NCBI GenBank assembly: GCA_041398785.1
Contig: JAWKUA010000007.1
Span: 186,001 to 250,000 of the forward strand
DNA: 64,000 bases
Reading direction: 5' to 3'
Source of the DNA: Planctomycetaceae bacterium
Lineage (GTDB): Bacteria; Planctomycetota; Planctomycetia; Planctomycetales; Planctomycetaceae
Shown here: positions 1 through 8,521 of the stretch, in pieces
Layout: each line of letters begins with the position of its first letter
How positions within the stretch are numbered: the first letter of the stretch is position 1
Program-made: the position numbers and the translations under genes
The notes under the pieces: generated by a model
Seen by the model: only the letters and a program-made list of their open reading frames with translations
What the model was told of the DNA's origin: nothing
The model's database searches: none

Positions 1-566
1 GGTGATGTGCCCGCCGTCCGCAACCGCCGCACATTCAGCCAGCTCCATACCGGCCGAATGGAAAACAACAGCACTCCGCAGCACCACACCGCGACGATGA
101 TGTTCAACCACGGTTCCAGCACTCGGGCGGCGCGTTCATGCCACGACGGTTGCGAAGTCGGAGCCAACGGAATTGGAGATGCGGAAACAGCAGGCTGCGC
201 CGCGGGTTCAGGTTCGGTGAACTCAGGCGATGCCCCGGAATATGGCGGCGATGTAAAGACCGCTCCGTCTTCAACCGAAAGTGGCGGTGCCTGCGATTCA
301 GAAGGGCTGATCGGTATTTCCACCGATGCCACAAATTCGGCTTCCGGAATCACAAACCATGTCGCGATCGGGGCGGCCATCATCAGCACCATTGCCGACA
401 GCAGAGTCAGGTACCGCCCCGCAGCGGATTGCCGATTCAGCAGTCGCAACGCAATCCCTGCCACGACGGCGATCGCCGCGAACTGCCACAGCGAATGAAC
501 CAGCGTCCAGCCGAGTCGATCGATCGTGGGTTCCAGGGCCGCTGTGAAGGTTTCGAGAGAAGTCAT
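1..566 (-). CDS. BlaR1-like M56 family metallopeptidase, N-terminal part (cut by window edge)
   Basis: Reading from ATG at 566 the frame stays open to base 1 (about 188 codons), so the gene is partial. The start MTSLETFTAALEP is followed by GWTLVHSLWQF and then a membrane helix (AIAVVAGIALRLL), the usual opening of M56/BlaR1 sensor proteases. A second helix (residues about 53-68) and a third near residue 160 follow, the last before an arginine-rich stretch WSWLNVRRLR. The HExxH zinc site would lie beyond the window. The start lies one base after the blaI stop (TGA G ATG), so the two are co-transcribed and probably translationally coupled. In known pairs the BlaR1 protein senses an envelope signal and leads to cleavage of the BlaI repressor; the signal here is unknown. 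Confidence 0.85.
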   Translation of the reverse strand, partial: MTSLETFTAALEPTIDRLGWTLVHSLWQFAAIAVVAGIALRLLNRQSAAGRYLTLLSAMVLMMAAPIATWFVIPEAEFVASVEIPISPSESQAPPLSVEDGAVFTSPPYSGASPEFTEPEPAAQPAVSASPIPLAPTSQPSWHERAARVLEPWLNIIVAVWCCGVLLFSIRPVWSWLNVRRLRTAGTS

Positions 567-567
567 C

Positions 568-951
568 TCACTTCCCCTCCAGTTCATCCAGCAGCCGACG
601 CACGTCCGCCAGTTCCTCCGGTGACGCTTTCGCCGACTTCAGAGCATGCAGCACGAGACTCATGGCCGCACCGTCGTAGACCTTGTCCACCAGATCCTTC
701 ACCAGCTTCCTGCCGGCGGAATCGCGCGTCACAGCAGCTCGGTACACCTGTGGCGACGCCTGTTCGTCGCGTCGCACCAGTCCCTTATCCAGCATCACCG
801 ACAGCATCTTGACGGTGGTCGAATACGAAGTCTGCTTCGATCCCTGCAGAGCGTTGTGCACCTGTCGTGCGATACACGGACCCTGGTCCCACAGAATTCG
901 CAGGATCTGCAGTTCCACCTCTGTCGGCTGATTCGACGCCTGGCGAGCCAT
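568..951 (-). CDS. blaI: BlaI/MecI/CopY family transcriptional repressor
   Basis: This 127-residue protein has the family's winged-helix N-terminus: TEVELQILRILWDQGP, then ARQVHNAL and TTVKMLSVMLDKGLV, ending in a C-terminal dimerisation region (LVKDLVDKVYDG to the end). Length and order match BlaI/MecI (about 120-130 residues). I place the start at ATG 951, about 9 bases after an AGGAG; a GTG at 954 is also in frame. The gene is first in a two-gene unit with the M56 protease. Twin near-identical sites at 985-1002 and 1016-1033 overlap its promoter, which fits autorepression relieved by proteolysis. Confidence 0.9.
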   Translation of the reverse strand: MARQASNQPTEVELQILRILWDQGPCIARQVHNALQGSKQTSYSTTVKMLSVMLDKGLVRRDEQASPQVYRAAVTRDSAGRKLVKDLVDKVYDGAAMSLVLHALKSAKASPEELADVRRLLDELEGK

Positions 952-984
952 CACGAAATTCTCCTGTCAACGGGCACCCACGGT

Positions 985-1033
985 GGCGAACGAATTCGCC
1001 ACTCCGGCACAATGTAGCGAAAGAATTCGTCAC
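985..1033. promoter_or_regulatory. Twin operator-like sites upstream of blaI
   Basis: GGCGAACGAATTCGCCAC at 985-1002 and AGCGAAAGAATTCGTCAC at 1016-1033 match at 15 of 18 positions. They lie 31 bases apart, about three helical turns, so a repressor dimer would see both on the same face. Each carries a GAATTCG core; the first also has TTCGCC/GGCGAA inverted arms. Placement across the -35 to +1 region is what is known for BlaI/MecI operators, although the classical TACA/TGTA dyad is not present. Confidence 0.5.
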
Positions 1034-1038
1034 GTCAA
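1011..1038 (-). promoter_or_regulatory. Predicted promoter of the blaI-M56 unit
   Basis: Read on the minus strand, TTGACG (1038-1033) is followed by a 16-base spacer and TACATT (1016-1011). This is a good match to a housekeeping -35/-10 pair placed about 60-80 bases before the blaI start. One operator-like copy lies in the spacer and the other just downstream. Inferred from sequence only. Confidence 0.5.
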
Positions 1039-1779
1039 TCAAATTCTCCCGGCAGGCCGCCTGCGGGACCTGTGTTCGGCGCCGTGGCCGGCTGAGAAAT
1101 GCCGTCGTCTGCGGCAACGCGTCGCTGCCTGTGCCGAACGCGACTTTCACGTCCGCCGATGCGGCTCGCGCGGGCTGAGCACTGGGGGGCACGCGAAGGT
1201 AGCGAGCCGTGGCAGGTCGATCATGCACCATGCAACCGGCTCTTGGCACCAGCGAGCAGCGCGACGTGAGTCCGCTTTCGCGGCAGCGCGGCACCGGCGG
1301 GCTGTCGGCGACTTCCGGGCGAACGCTGGTGACAATGCCGGTGCCGGGGTGAAAGCTCGGATCGCGACTTAAGGCGTGCGGCGGATGAGAATCTACCGCC
1401 AGCCGAAGGCGCCGCTGCCCCGGTTCTCAGCGAACACAACCGCTTGCGGGCGGGGACAGCCCATCTGCCGCTCGCCTATGCCGCGGCGGGGCAGAATGAG
1501 ACATTCGGGCTCGCGGGAGTAAGAAAAGCAAAAGAATCGGCGTCCGCCGCGGCCCGTATAATACTGCCAACTGGTCTCGCGCGACGCCGAACTGCTCACG
1601 AAGCGGAAGGGTACCCATTGTGGCGGCGTACTCCGTGCGGAGGTCCTTTCTCCGGCGCGCGACTGTTGACGTCCCGAGAAAACCGCAGGACCGAGCTTGA
1701 TACGCGTCACCGGACAGTGCCTGCATGATTCGCTTCAGCAGAGTCCCGTTCTGCGTGACGAACGGGAGAACATCCGGGG
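1039..1779. other. Non-coding spacer with a dispersed repeat
   Basis: No convincing gene between the blaI promoter and the next stop codon; reading frames here are arginine- and alanine-rich without any recognisable motif. The only structure I can name is repeat family B at about 1478-1563. Confidence 0.6.
1478..1563. repeat. Dispersed repeat family B, copy 1
   Basis: About 86 bases nearly identical to 46959-47045. The invariant core GAGACATTCGGGCTCGCGGG lies at 1498-1517. The ends are roughly inverted: a TATGCCGCGGCGG-like left end faces CCGCCGCGGCCCGTATA at the right, so the unit could fold on itself. No open reading frame is conserved. Confidence 0.75.
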
Positions 1780-2841
1780 CTATCGGATCTGGGGAACTTC
1801 CATCAGTGTGGGCTTGATGTCGAACACCCAGAACTTATCCGGGGGGCCGTTCCGGGGAATTGAGAAGATTTCGGCCGTGTCGATGACTTCGCCCGTCTGT
1901 GGATGCGGTTTCGGTTTGGAAGTAAATTCCCTGGCCAGAGCAACCAGGCGGGGATCGCTGTCGCTGTCGAAGGAGCCGATGGTGACGACAGATTTGAAGC
2001 GATCGTGGTAGACCCAGGCATCGTAGTCCTGATCGTAACCGAACTTCCTTGCCATCCGCAAAGCCTGACAGAGCTGCCAGGCGTCGTTGGCTGAGGCGTC
2101 CAGGCTATCGCCGAAGAACTCGTCAAAGTGGTTCATCGCCTTCCAGTTGGTCTCATGGCCGACCTGCATGACGGAACTTCCCGAGAACGAAGCGACCACG
2201 AGAGTGTATTTGCCCTTGTTCTTCAGCAGTGAGTACTCCATTCCGGAATTCAGTTGTTTGACCACCGGATCGATCGTGTTGTTGCCGAGATCTTCGGATG
2301 ACCGCAGCGGATTCGCCACAATCATCGCCCGGCTGAGTGCTCGCCGACGACCGGGAGTGCTGGGAAGAATGCCTCCGTTGCGTTTGTCTTTCAGGAATGA
2401 AGGCTCGAACCTGTTCTTGACAAAATCCAGGATCATCCGTGCGTCTTTGTCTTCGGCGGTCGGAAAGTTTCCGGCCAGCACGGCAATGAATTCCTGTCGG
2501 GCGATGTATTTTCCAGTGGAGTGCCCGGCGGTATAGCCGGCGGACCGCAGTTCGCCGAATTCTTCCTGCTGCAGGAACGTGTAGGCCGGAATTCCCTTCA
2601 GGCGCAGTTCATAGACCAACGCGTCAGCCGCTTCCCAGGCGCTCAGGCCGTCGGTCTTGCGAAGGTCTTCGGGAACGTCACGCAGGCTGGCCACCATAAC
2701 CATCCAGGGGCCATGCACCTTGTCCAGGGAATAGCGTTTTCCCTTGACGGCTTCAACCTTGGCGACAGCGGAAGCCGCATTCAGCAGCGTGGCGGAAAGT
2801 AACAACAGGTACGTCAGACGACGTGGGCGAAAGGAAAACAT
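1780..2841 (-). CDS. Secreted protein of unknown function with two 'VAS' repeats
   Basis: 353 residues from ATG 2841 (an upstream ATG at 2907 would add 22 residues before the signal peptide, so I prefer the shorter form). A signal peptide is clear: RPRR then a hydrophobic LTYLLLLSATLLNAASAVA. The mature part has two similar halves: WMVMVASL with an AADALVYELR helix and a YTFLQQEEF strand, and YTLVVASFSG with an LCQALRMARKFG helix and WVYHDRFKSVVTIGSF. This pattern recalls the small SPOR-type peptidoglycan-binding fold (strand-helix-strand), but I cannot assign it. Gene stands alone on the minus strand. Function unknown. Confidence 0.7.
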   Translation of the reverse strand: MFSFRPRRLTYLLLLSATLLNAASAVAKVEAVKGKRYSLDKVHGPWMVMVASLRDVPEDLRKTDGLSAWEAADALVYELRLKGIPAYTFLQQEEFGELRSAGYTAGHSTGKYIARQEFIAVLAGNFPTAEDKDARMILDFVKNRFEPSFLKDKRNGGILPSTPGRRRALSRAMIVANPLRSSEDLGNNTIDPVVKQLNSGMEYSLLKNKGKYTLVVASFSGSSVMQVGHETNWKAMNHFDEFFGDSLDASANDAWQLCQALRMARKFGYDQDYDAWVYHDRFKSVVTIGSFDSDSDPRLVALAREFTSKPKPHPQTGEVIDTAEIFSIPRNGPPDKFWVFDIKPTLMEVPQIR

Positions 2842-3125
2842 CCGTGTTGTCCCTGGCGAGAGAAGAGAGGTCTGACGGCGTGCCGACAACAGCACCAATC
2901 GAAACAACTTTCGTGCGCAGAGTCCCGGAACGTGGTCGTTCCGCGAAGGACGATGCAGACCGGGCGATTCCCGGACGACTTATTTCGACCGGCTGCTTCA
3001 ACAGCCTGTGAAGGCCGCAAACGGTGAGAATTCGATGCGGCCGGAGGGAGCGGCAGGGTAGTCAGACTCCGGAATCAGGTCCAGATGACTTTTTTCCATT
3101 CGAACAATAGAACGTTAGAACGATA

Positions 3126-3199
3126 GGGAAATGAGCGAATTGAGAATGGAGGAATCTGCACGAATTCCCCATCCCCTATTCTCCACTCGCTCATTCCCC
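3126..3199. repeat. Imperfect inverted repeat
   Basis: The left arm GGGAAATGAGCGAATTGAGA (3126-3145) is the near reverse complement of the right arm ending CTCCACTCGCTCATTCCCC (3181-3199), with about 30 bases between. A long hairpin could form in DNA or RNA. It is not next to a T-run. Confidence 0.6.
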
Positions 3200-3400
3200 A
3201 TCGTTGGTATCCCCGCGATCTGCTCGCGAATCTGGGTTCCCCCGGAATTCGGGAGATTCCCTCGACGGCGTTCAAATGCGGCTCATCTGGGAGACCGGGA
3301 ACCCGCATGGCCTTCCGCGGCGGTTGATCCCCTGAACACAGACTGGAAAGCGAATGTCGCGGAGGCGAAGTCGTGTGGACACATGCACGCTGCGTGAGTC

Positions 3401-3497
3401 TGTGTCGCGCTTCCGGGGCTTCGACAAAGCTCCCGGTGCCAATCCGGTGGCTCCCGCCATCGGCTTACGTTATGTCGGCCCAGTTGGCCTGAAACGC
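3401..3497. repeat. Dispersed repeat family A, degenerate copy
   Basis: Weaker but collinear match to the 3' part of the repeats at 47099-47449 and 63291-63640. The shared order is TCCGGGGCTT, then CCGGTGGCTC-CGCCA, then TGTCGGCCC-GGCCTGAAACGC. Hairpin arms are partly lost, as expected for an old copy. Confidence 0.5.
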
Positions 3498-3536
3498 ATT
3501 TGGACCGACACCCGCGTTTCCCGGAGGAATCGAACC

Positions 3537-3574
3537 GACTTCACCCTCCAGCTCAGGCACAGGAGGGTGAAGTC
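3537..3574. repeat. Perfect 13-bp hairpin
   Basis: GACTTCACCCTCC (3537-3549) is the exact reverse complement of GGAGGGTGAAGTC (3562-3574), around a 12-base loop. It lies about 100 bases beyond the stop of the minus-strand gene that ends at 3673. With no T-run after it, it may be a repeat element or a Rho-dependent/RNA-stabilising hairpin and not an intrinsic terminator. Confidence 0.6.
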
Positions 3575-3672
3575 TGGATTGAATCGGGAGCAGGGACGCT
3601 GGAGGGGTATCCGCTCGTTGCCGGCCGTACCGCAGCCCTGCGAAATCGCAGCAGCTGTTTTGCGAATGGCGG

Positions 3673-4698
3673 CTAAACGAACTGTGAGAAGAACTGGTCG
3701 AAGAACAGCAGGTCGTCATCCGGTGTGAACAGCGAATCCGCATTGACGGATGCCGCCATCGTGCTCGGCGCGGTTGATTGAGTCCCGGTGACGGTCAGCT
3801 TGTCGGACGGCTCCTCCGAGGGCGACGTCACAACGGTCGTTCCAGCATCGCTGCTGTCGGCGTCGACGACACTGGCCATGGTCCCCCCGGTACCAGTTCC
3901 TGTCCCGGTTCCGGTGCCGGTGCCGGTTCCGGTGCCGCCACCGCCGGGTCCGGGAGTCATGAACGGGTTGTCCGGCATGTGCATTTCCAGCGCTACCTCC
4001 GCGGTAAACTTGCGGCCATCGGTGGCTCGGACGACAACCGTTCCGGAGGTATTCCACGGCACCACGTCATAGGGACTGAACGCGAAGGTGCCGATCGCGG
4101 AAAGTCCTTCACTGGTGGTCAGCCAGGTTGTGGAATCTGCTCCGCGGTATTGAATCTGAATCACATCCAGCGGATCAGGGTCGATCACGCGCCCCTTAAT
4201 CAGTTCCGAATCGGTTCCGATCCAGTCAAATCGCGGCGCGGTGTTTGTATCTACTCCCACCAGTGTGATGGAGACCGTCTCGCCGACCTGCTGAACCATC
4301 GACATGCTTGAATCAAACCCAAACTCAATTGGGGTAAAGGAAAAATCTTTCGTTTCACCGGGCGCCAGGTTGTCAAAGATCATGATGACAAACAGGCCAT
4401 CGGCGTTGACATCCGTGAAGGAATAGGTGGACGGCCCTGCGTTTCTCTGCTGTTCCACAACCTTGATGTAGTCAAATGCCAGGTTGGAATCATTCCGGAG
4501 GTAGCCGCGAATGATGAATGCGTCGTAGTAATCAATCTCGACGGACGGTGGCTGCCCAAGGCCGCCGACCGAAAGCAGTTGCCTTGACTCCAGTTGCTGT
4601 GGAGCGACCGACATCACAGCACGGCGGCGCGTCTTCCGGCCAGGGAAATAATTCGACAGAACATCTTTGCAAATTCGGGTGCCAATCATGGGTGCCAT
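3673..4698 (-). CDS. Secreted planctomycete protein with LExRxLL-type N-terminus and Gly-Thr linker
   Basis: 341 residues. The N-terminus carries a basic KTRRRA stretch and then PQQLESRQLLS, which resembles the planctomycete 'LEPR-XLL' export motif seen on large extracellular proteins. The middle (residues about 50-245) is beta-rich with no family I recognise. A (Gly-Thr)n linker follows, encoded by a GGTGCC/GGTTCC-type simple repeat, and the tail is acidic with a hydrophobic end (LLFFDQFFSQFV). Two ATGs compete, 4698 and 4689; AGGA lies 0 and 9 bases before them, so 4689 may be the true start. Role unknown; surface location is inferred. Confidence 0.7.
   Translation of the reverse strand: MAPMIGTRICKDVLSNYFPGRKTRRRAVMSVAPQQLESRQLLSVGGLGQPPSVEIDYYDAFIIRGYLRNDSNLAFDYIKVVEQQRNAGPSTYSFTDVNADGLFVIMIFDNLAPGETKDFSFTPIEFGFDSSMSMVQQVGETVSITLVGVDTNTAPRFDWIGTDSELIKGRVIDPDPLDVIQIQYRGADSTTWLTTSEGLSAIGTFAFSPYDVVPWNTSGTVVVRATDGRKFTAEVALEMHMPDNPFMTPGPGGGGTGTGTGTGTGTGTGTGGTMASVVDADSSDAGTTVVTSPSEEPSDKLTVTGTQSTAPSTMAASVNADSLFTPDDDLLFFDQFFSQFV
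3893..3945. repeat. In-frame hexanucleotide repeat coding for a Gly-Thr linker
   Basis: On the plus strand, repeats of the type GGTTCC/GGTGCC run for about 50 bases. On the coding (minus) strand they give alternating Gly and Thr. Changes of one unit keep the frame, so the linker length can vary without breaking the gene. Confidence 0.7.
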
Positions 4699-5118
4699 TC
4701 CTGCTTGTGAACCAACCGGGAAGAAAGGACATAGAGAACCAGGCTACGGTCACGATTCCCGGCGTTCCTGGTATTTTTGCTGAGTGCACTGTGCGGGTTT
4801 TTCTGACCCGCCTTCTGTTTGAATCGGATCTGCCCGATCAGGCGGACGTGAAAAAAACCGAATTTGCGACAATTCCCCTGGAATTCCTTCAAGCCGGCTG
4901 TGGCGGCCGTGAGTGCGGGTTTTCCCGGCGCTGGACAGATGCACGACCGTAGCTGCGGAAGTCCGCCGGGCCCGGGTGTTCGCCGGACTTGGACCAACTT
5001 TGCGCGGCAACCGGGATTCGGCTGCAGCAGTTATCCGGCTGGTGACGATTACTCTGATAAGCGGGCTCTCCGCCGCGACCGGCGGGTCGTTACGGTTTGA
5101 CCATGGACGGTCATTTCA
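4699..5118. other. Divergent intergenic region
   Basis: About 420 bases between two divergent genes. It should hold both promoters, but I see no strong -35/-10 pair and no repeat. Confidence 0.5.
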
Positions 5119-8100
5119 GTGTCAGCGAAAACAGATCAACGGACCGGCCTGCTGCGAAGGCTTCTTCGAAGCGTGGTGGGCTTTGTCGCCCGGCGACCGC
5201 GACTGTCCCTGTGGATGGTGATGATTCCGGCCTGCGCTGCGGTCGGCCTCACGGTGCTGGAACTCAGGCTGCGAACCAGCCGCGCCGACCTGATTGATCC
5301 CGACACCGAATTTTCCCGGGCATGGACGGAATATTCCGAGGTGTTTGGTTCCGATTCGGACTTCGTCGTCGTCGCTCAGACCGGCAGCCCGAATCCACAG
5401 CTTCTGCAACAGGTGCTGACTGACCTGGGCGAACGGCTTCAGCGCGAACCGGACGTGTTTTCCAACGTGCTGTATCGCATTGATCAGCGAACGCTGCGTC
5501 GAAAGGGGCTGCAGTTCCTGTCGGAAGCGGAACTGACATCCGCGATTCGAACCGTCGACCGCTACGCACCAGTCATTGCTCAGAAGCAGTGGGACCGCAT
5601 TCGCGTCGACCAGCACGCGGCGAGCCTGGCGCAGGAGCTTCAGACGCAGTCCGGAGTCGATCCATCGTCGAATTCCGCGTACGCGTCGGCCGAACGGTTC
5701 GCCATCAGCCTGGACCGATTCCTAGCGCTGCTGCAGCGAGATCCGAACGGCCGGCAACTGGACACCGCTTCCTTCCAGTCACCCTGGCCGCAGATCATCG
5801 GAGTGGACATCGAAGCCACGGCCGAAGACGCGGAAGTCGCCTATCTGATGAATCCGGAACGCACGGTCGGACTGCTGCATGTGCAGCCGGTCGCCAGCGA
5901 TTCGGAATTCAACGCCAACGAACATTCCATTCGGCAGCTTAGAAACCACATTCAGGAAATTGTCGCCGAATATCAGCCGTCCAGTCCCGACCTGAAACTG
6001 TCGCTGACCGGAGTTCCCGTGTTGGAGCATGACGAACTGGCCAGATCGGGCCGCGACATGCTGAAGGCCGCAGTGATCGCGTTCGTTTGCGTCGGGCTGC
6101 TGCTGACATTCGGCTTCCGAACGGCTCGCCACCCGCTGTTGCTGCTGCTGACGGTGGTCGTGGCACTGTGCTGGACGTTTGCCCTGGCGACACTGGCCAT
6201 CGGTCACCTCAACATACTGAGCATCTGTTTTGCGGCGATTCTGATCGGGCTCGGCGTCGATTTCGGAATCCATTTCCTGTCGCGGTATCTGCACCTTCGC
6301 CAGGAACTTTACGAACTGCAGGAAGCTCTGGAACTGACTGCGGAATCCGTTGGTCCGGGAATTCTGACGTCCGCGCTGACGACGGCGCTGGCGTTCGGAA
6401 GCGCGGCGCTGACCGGTTTTCCGGGCCTTGCCGAACTGGGAATCATCGCCGGTGGCGGAATCCTGATCTGCGCATTCACAACCTTCACGTTCCTGCCGGC
6501 TCTGATTTCGCTGTCGGACGCGGAAGTCGAAATTGATGAACTGCCGCAGCCGCTGAATGCTCGCTGGTTTCGAGCCGCGGTGGCCGGCTTTCCGCTGGTC
6601 GTGATCGGAGTTTCCGTGCTGGCAATCGGCGGAATCAGCAGCCAGGCGTTTTATCTGAACAATCAGACTCTGGCCTGCCGCGTTGGCTACGACGCAAACC
6701 TGCTGCGCCTGCACGACGCGACGATGCCCAGTGTTCAGGCCGAAAAGACGCTGACAGACGCCGCCGACGAATCTCTGCTGTACGCGGTCGCCGTCGCTCA
6801 TTCCCGCGACGAAGCTCTGCAACTGGGACAGCAGTTCGCGGCACTGCCGTCGGTCCGGCGAGTCGGTGAGCTGGCCAGCCGCCTGCCGGATCCGCCTTCC
6901 GCGGCGAATCAGCAGTTGATTCGCAGCCTGAACGAAAAGCTGCGCAACCTGCCGCAGAGCTATCCGGACTTCGCTGCGCTGAGTCCCGGAAGTGTCGGCC
7001 GACAGATGGAAGTCCTGCTGAAGGAACTGAAGCGGTCGTCGACGTCGGAAGCCAGGACCGCGGCGGCTCTGCTGGATCATTTCCTGGACAGCTTCGCGGA
7101 ACTGAAACCCGCCCGACAGGCGGCGTTTCTGGAGGCGTACCAGAACCTGATGGCCGCGTCGCTGCTGAAGGAATTTGACCAGGCCGCCCGCGCGTCAGAG
7201 CTGGCTCCCGTGGGCATGGCCGACCTTCCGGCGGAGTGGCGGCATCGCTATCTGCGAGCCGACAACGATCAGGAAGCGTGGCTGCTGAAGGTCTATCCCA
7301 GGGAAGACATCTGGAACGATGTGGAACTGGCGGCTTTCGTTCGCGACCTTCGAACCGTCAAGGCCGACGTCACGGGAGTCCCGGTGCAGAACTACGAATC
7401 CGTGACTCAGTTGCACCGGTCCTACAAGGCGATCGCTTTGTATTCGCTGGGCATCATTTCCCTGTTCCTGTTGCTCGATTTTCTGCGTCCGGGTCAGAAA
7501 CTGCTGACGCTGGTTCCGCCGATGGTGATCGTGGGTTTGATCGGATACACGATGTTCCGCCGAGCGGGAGAAGTGAACGTCGACCTGCTGGTGATTCTGT
7601 ACCTGGGTATGGTGGGATTCGTCGCGGCGGTGCTGGATATCCGCAACCTGCGGGACACACTGCTGGCACTGCTGCCGCCGCTGGCCGGCGGAATCATCCT
7701 GCTGGGAATCATGGCGCTGGCCGGGTTCCACTTTAATCCGCTGAACCTGATCGTGCTGCCGCTGGTTCTGGGCATTGGCGTCGACAACGGCATTCACATG
7801 GTTCATGACTGCCGCCGGCAGGTCGCCGCTGCGGCGGAATCATACGTGCCGTCAGCGGACACGCTAAGCGGAGTCCTGTTTACGTCGCTGACATCAATCG
7901 TGGGATTCAGCAGCCTGCTGGTATCCGGGCACCACGGATTATTCAGCGTCGGGGCAGTTCTTTCGATCGGCGTGGCCTGCTGCATGGCGGTGGCCCTGAT
8001 TCCGTTGCCGGCAGTGCTGACGCTGGTGGCCCGCCATCAGCCGGCATCGATGGAGCCGGTCCTGCTCAGAACGCCGAAATCCGCCGACGCCGCGTCCGAC

Positions 8101-8160
8101 GACAGCAATCAGTCGTCGAAGAAGCAGCAGCAGCCACAGCAGCAGAAGAAAGCTGCCTGA
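5119..8160 (+). CDS. RND superfamily (MMPL/hopanoid-type) transporter
   Basis: 1013 residues, GTG start at 5119 with GGACGG about 10 bases upstream; no better in-frame start precedes the first membrane helix. Layout is the RND one: helix 1 (residues about 31-50), a large periplasmic loop, a five-helix block (about 313-455), helix 7 (about 480-500), a second loop, and a second block from about 770 to 965. Each block has the SSD-like turn: GLGVDFGIHFLSRY in the first and GIGVDNGIHMVHD in the second. Such proteins move lipids or hopanoids across the envelope using the proton gradient. The C-terminal tail is glutamine/lysine-rich (QQQPQQQKK). No membrane-fusion partner is nearby. Confidence 0.85.
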   Translation: MSAKTDQRTGLLRRLLRSVVGFVARRPRLSLWMVMIPACAAVGLTVLELRLRTSRADLIDPDTEFSRAWTEYSEVFGSDSDFVVVAQTGSPNPQLLQQVLTDLGERLQREPDVFSNVLYRIDQRTLRRKGLQFLSEAELTSAIRTVDRYAPVIAQKQWDRIRVDQHAASLAQELQTQSGVDPSSNSAYASAERFAISLDRFLALLQRDPNGRQLDTASFQSPWPQIIGVDIEATAEDAEVAYLMNPERTVGLLHVQPVASDSEFNANEHSIRQLRNHIQEIVAEYQPSSPDLKLSLTGVPVLEHDELARSGRDMLKAAVIAFVCVGLLLTFGFRTARHPLLLLLTVVVALCWTFALATLAIGHLNILSICFAAILIGLGVDFGIHFLSRYLHLRQELYELQEALELTAESVGPGILTSALTTALAFGSAALTGFPGLAELGIIAGGGILICAFTTFTFLPALISLSDAEVEIDELPQPLNARWFRAAVAGFPLVVIGVSVLAIGGISSQAFYLNNQTLACRVGYDANLLRLHDATMPSVQAEKTLTDAADESLLYAVAVAHSRDEALQLGQQFAALPSVRRVGELASRLPDPPSAANQQLIRSLNEKLRNLPQSYPDFAALSPGSVGRQMEVLLKELKRSSTSEARTAAALLDHFLDSFAELKPARQAAFLEAYQNLMAASLLKEFDQAARASELAPVGMADLPAEWRHRYLRADNDQEAWLLKVYPREDIWNDVELAAFVRDLRTVKADVTGVPVQNYESVTQLHRSYKAIALYSLGIISLFLLLDFLRPGQKLLTLVPPMVIVGLIGYTMFRRAGEVNVDLLVILYLGMVGFVAAVLDIRNLRDTLLALLPPLAGGIILLGIMALAGFHFNPLNLIVLPLVLGIGVDNGIHMVHDCRRQVAAAAESYVPSADTLSGVLFTSLTSIVGFSSLLVSGHHGLFSVGAVLSIGVACCMAVALIPLPAVLTLVARHQPASMEPVLLRTPKSADAASDDSNQSSKKQQQPQQQKKAA

Positions 8161-8521
8161 GCAGCGATGCGCTGATCGGCGGCATTCACAGCCCGGAACC
8201 CTGCTTTCCCCGGTGTGTGCTGTTCAGAACCGTGAACACGGCGGCAGTCGCGGCATGGCAAAGTGTTGCATTTCGGCATCCTCGCTAGTGCAAATTGATG
8301 CGAAAAACCGACGCACACTTCCGTGCCGGATTGACGTTGAGTGCCTGACGGCTTCCGTAAGTCCTGTCTGCAAAGCCGTTTGCTGCGACAATTAGATTTC
8401 GTGGCCTGGTTCGTCCTGTTCCGGTGCGACCTTTGCAACTTACGTTTCCCATCCTCACCTCGAAGGACCCCCTCAACACAGACACGCGTTTGTCACTCGT
8501 TGCAGGAACGGCACCTCCGCT
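8161..8521. other. Intergenic spacer, nothing recognised
   Basis: About 360 bases between the transporter and the STAS-like gene. I found no gene, terminator or repeat in it. Confidence 0.5.

Larger units (their letters stand above)
2842..3672. other. Long intergenic spacer made of repeat remnants
   Basis: About 830 bases without a supported gene. It contains an inverted repeat (3126-3199), a degenerate copy of repeat family A (about 3401-3497) and a perfect 13-bp hairpin (3537-3574). Confidence 0.65.

Noticed and set aside
3515..3600. tRNA-like word (minus-strand GGTTCGATTCC)
   Set aside because: No acceptor stem, D-arm or anticodon arm can be drawn; the sequence belongs to a hairpin repeat.
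5779..7080. 433-codon antisense frame over the RND transporter
   Set aside because: Low-complexity Gln/Arg translation; the sense protein is complete and well matched to its family.
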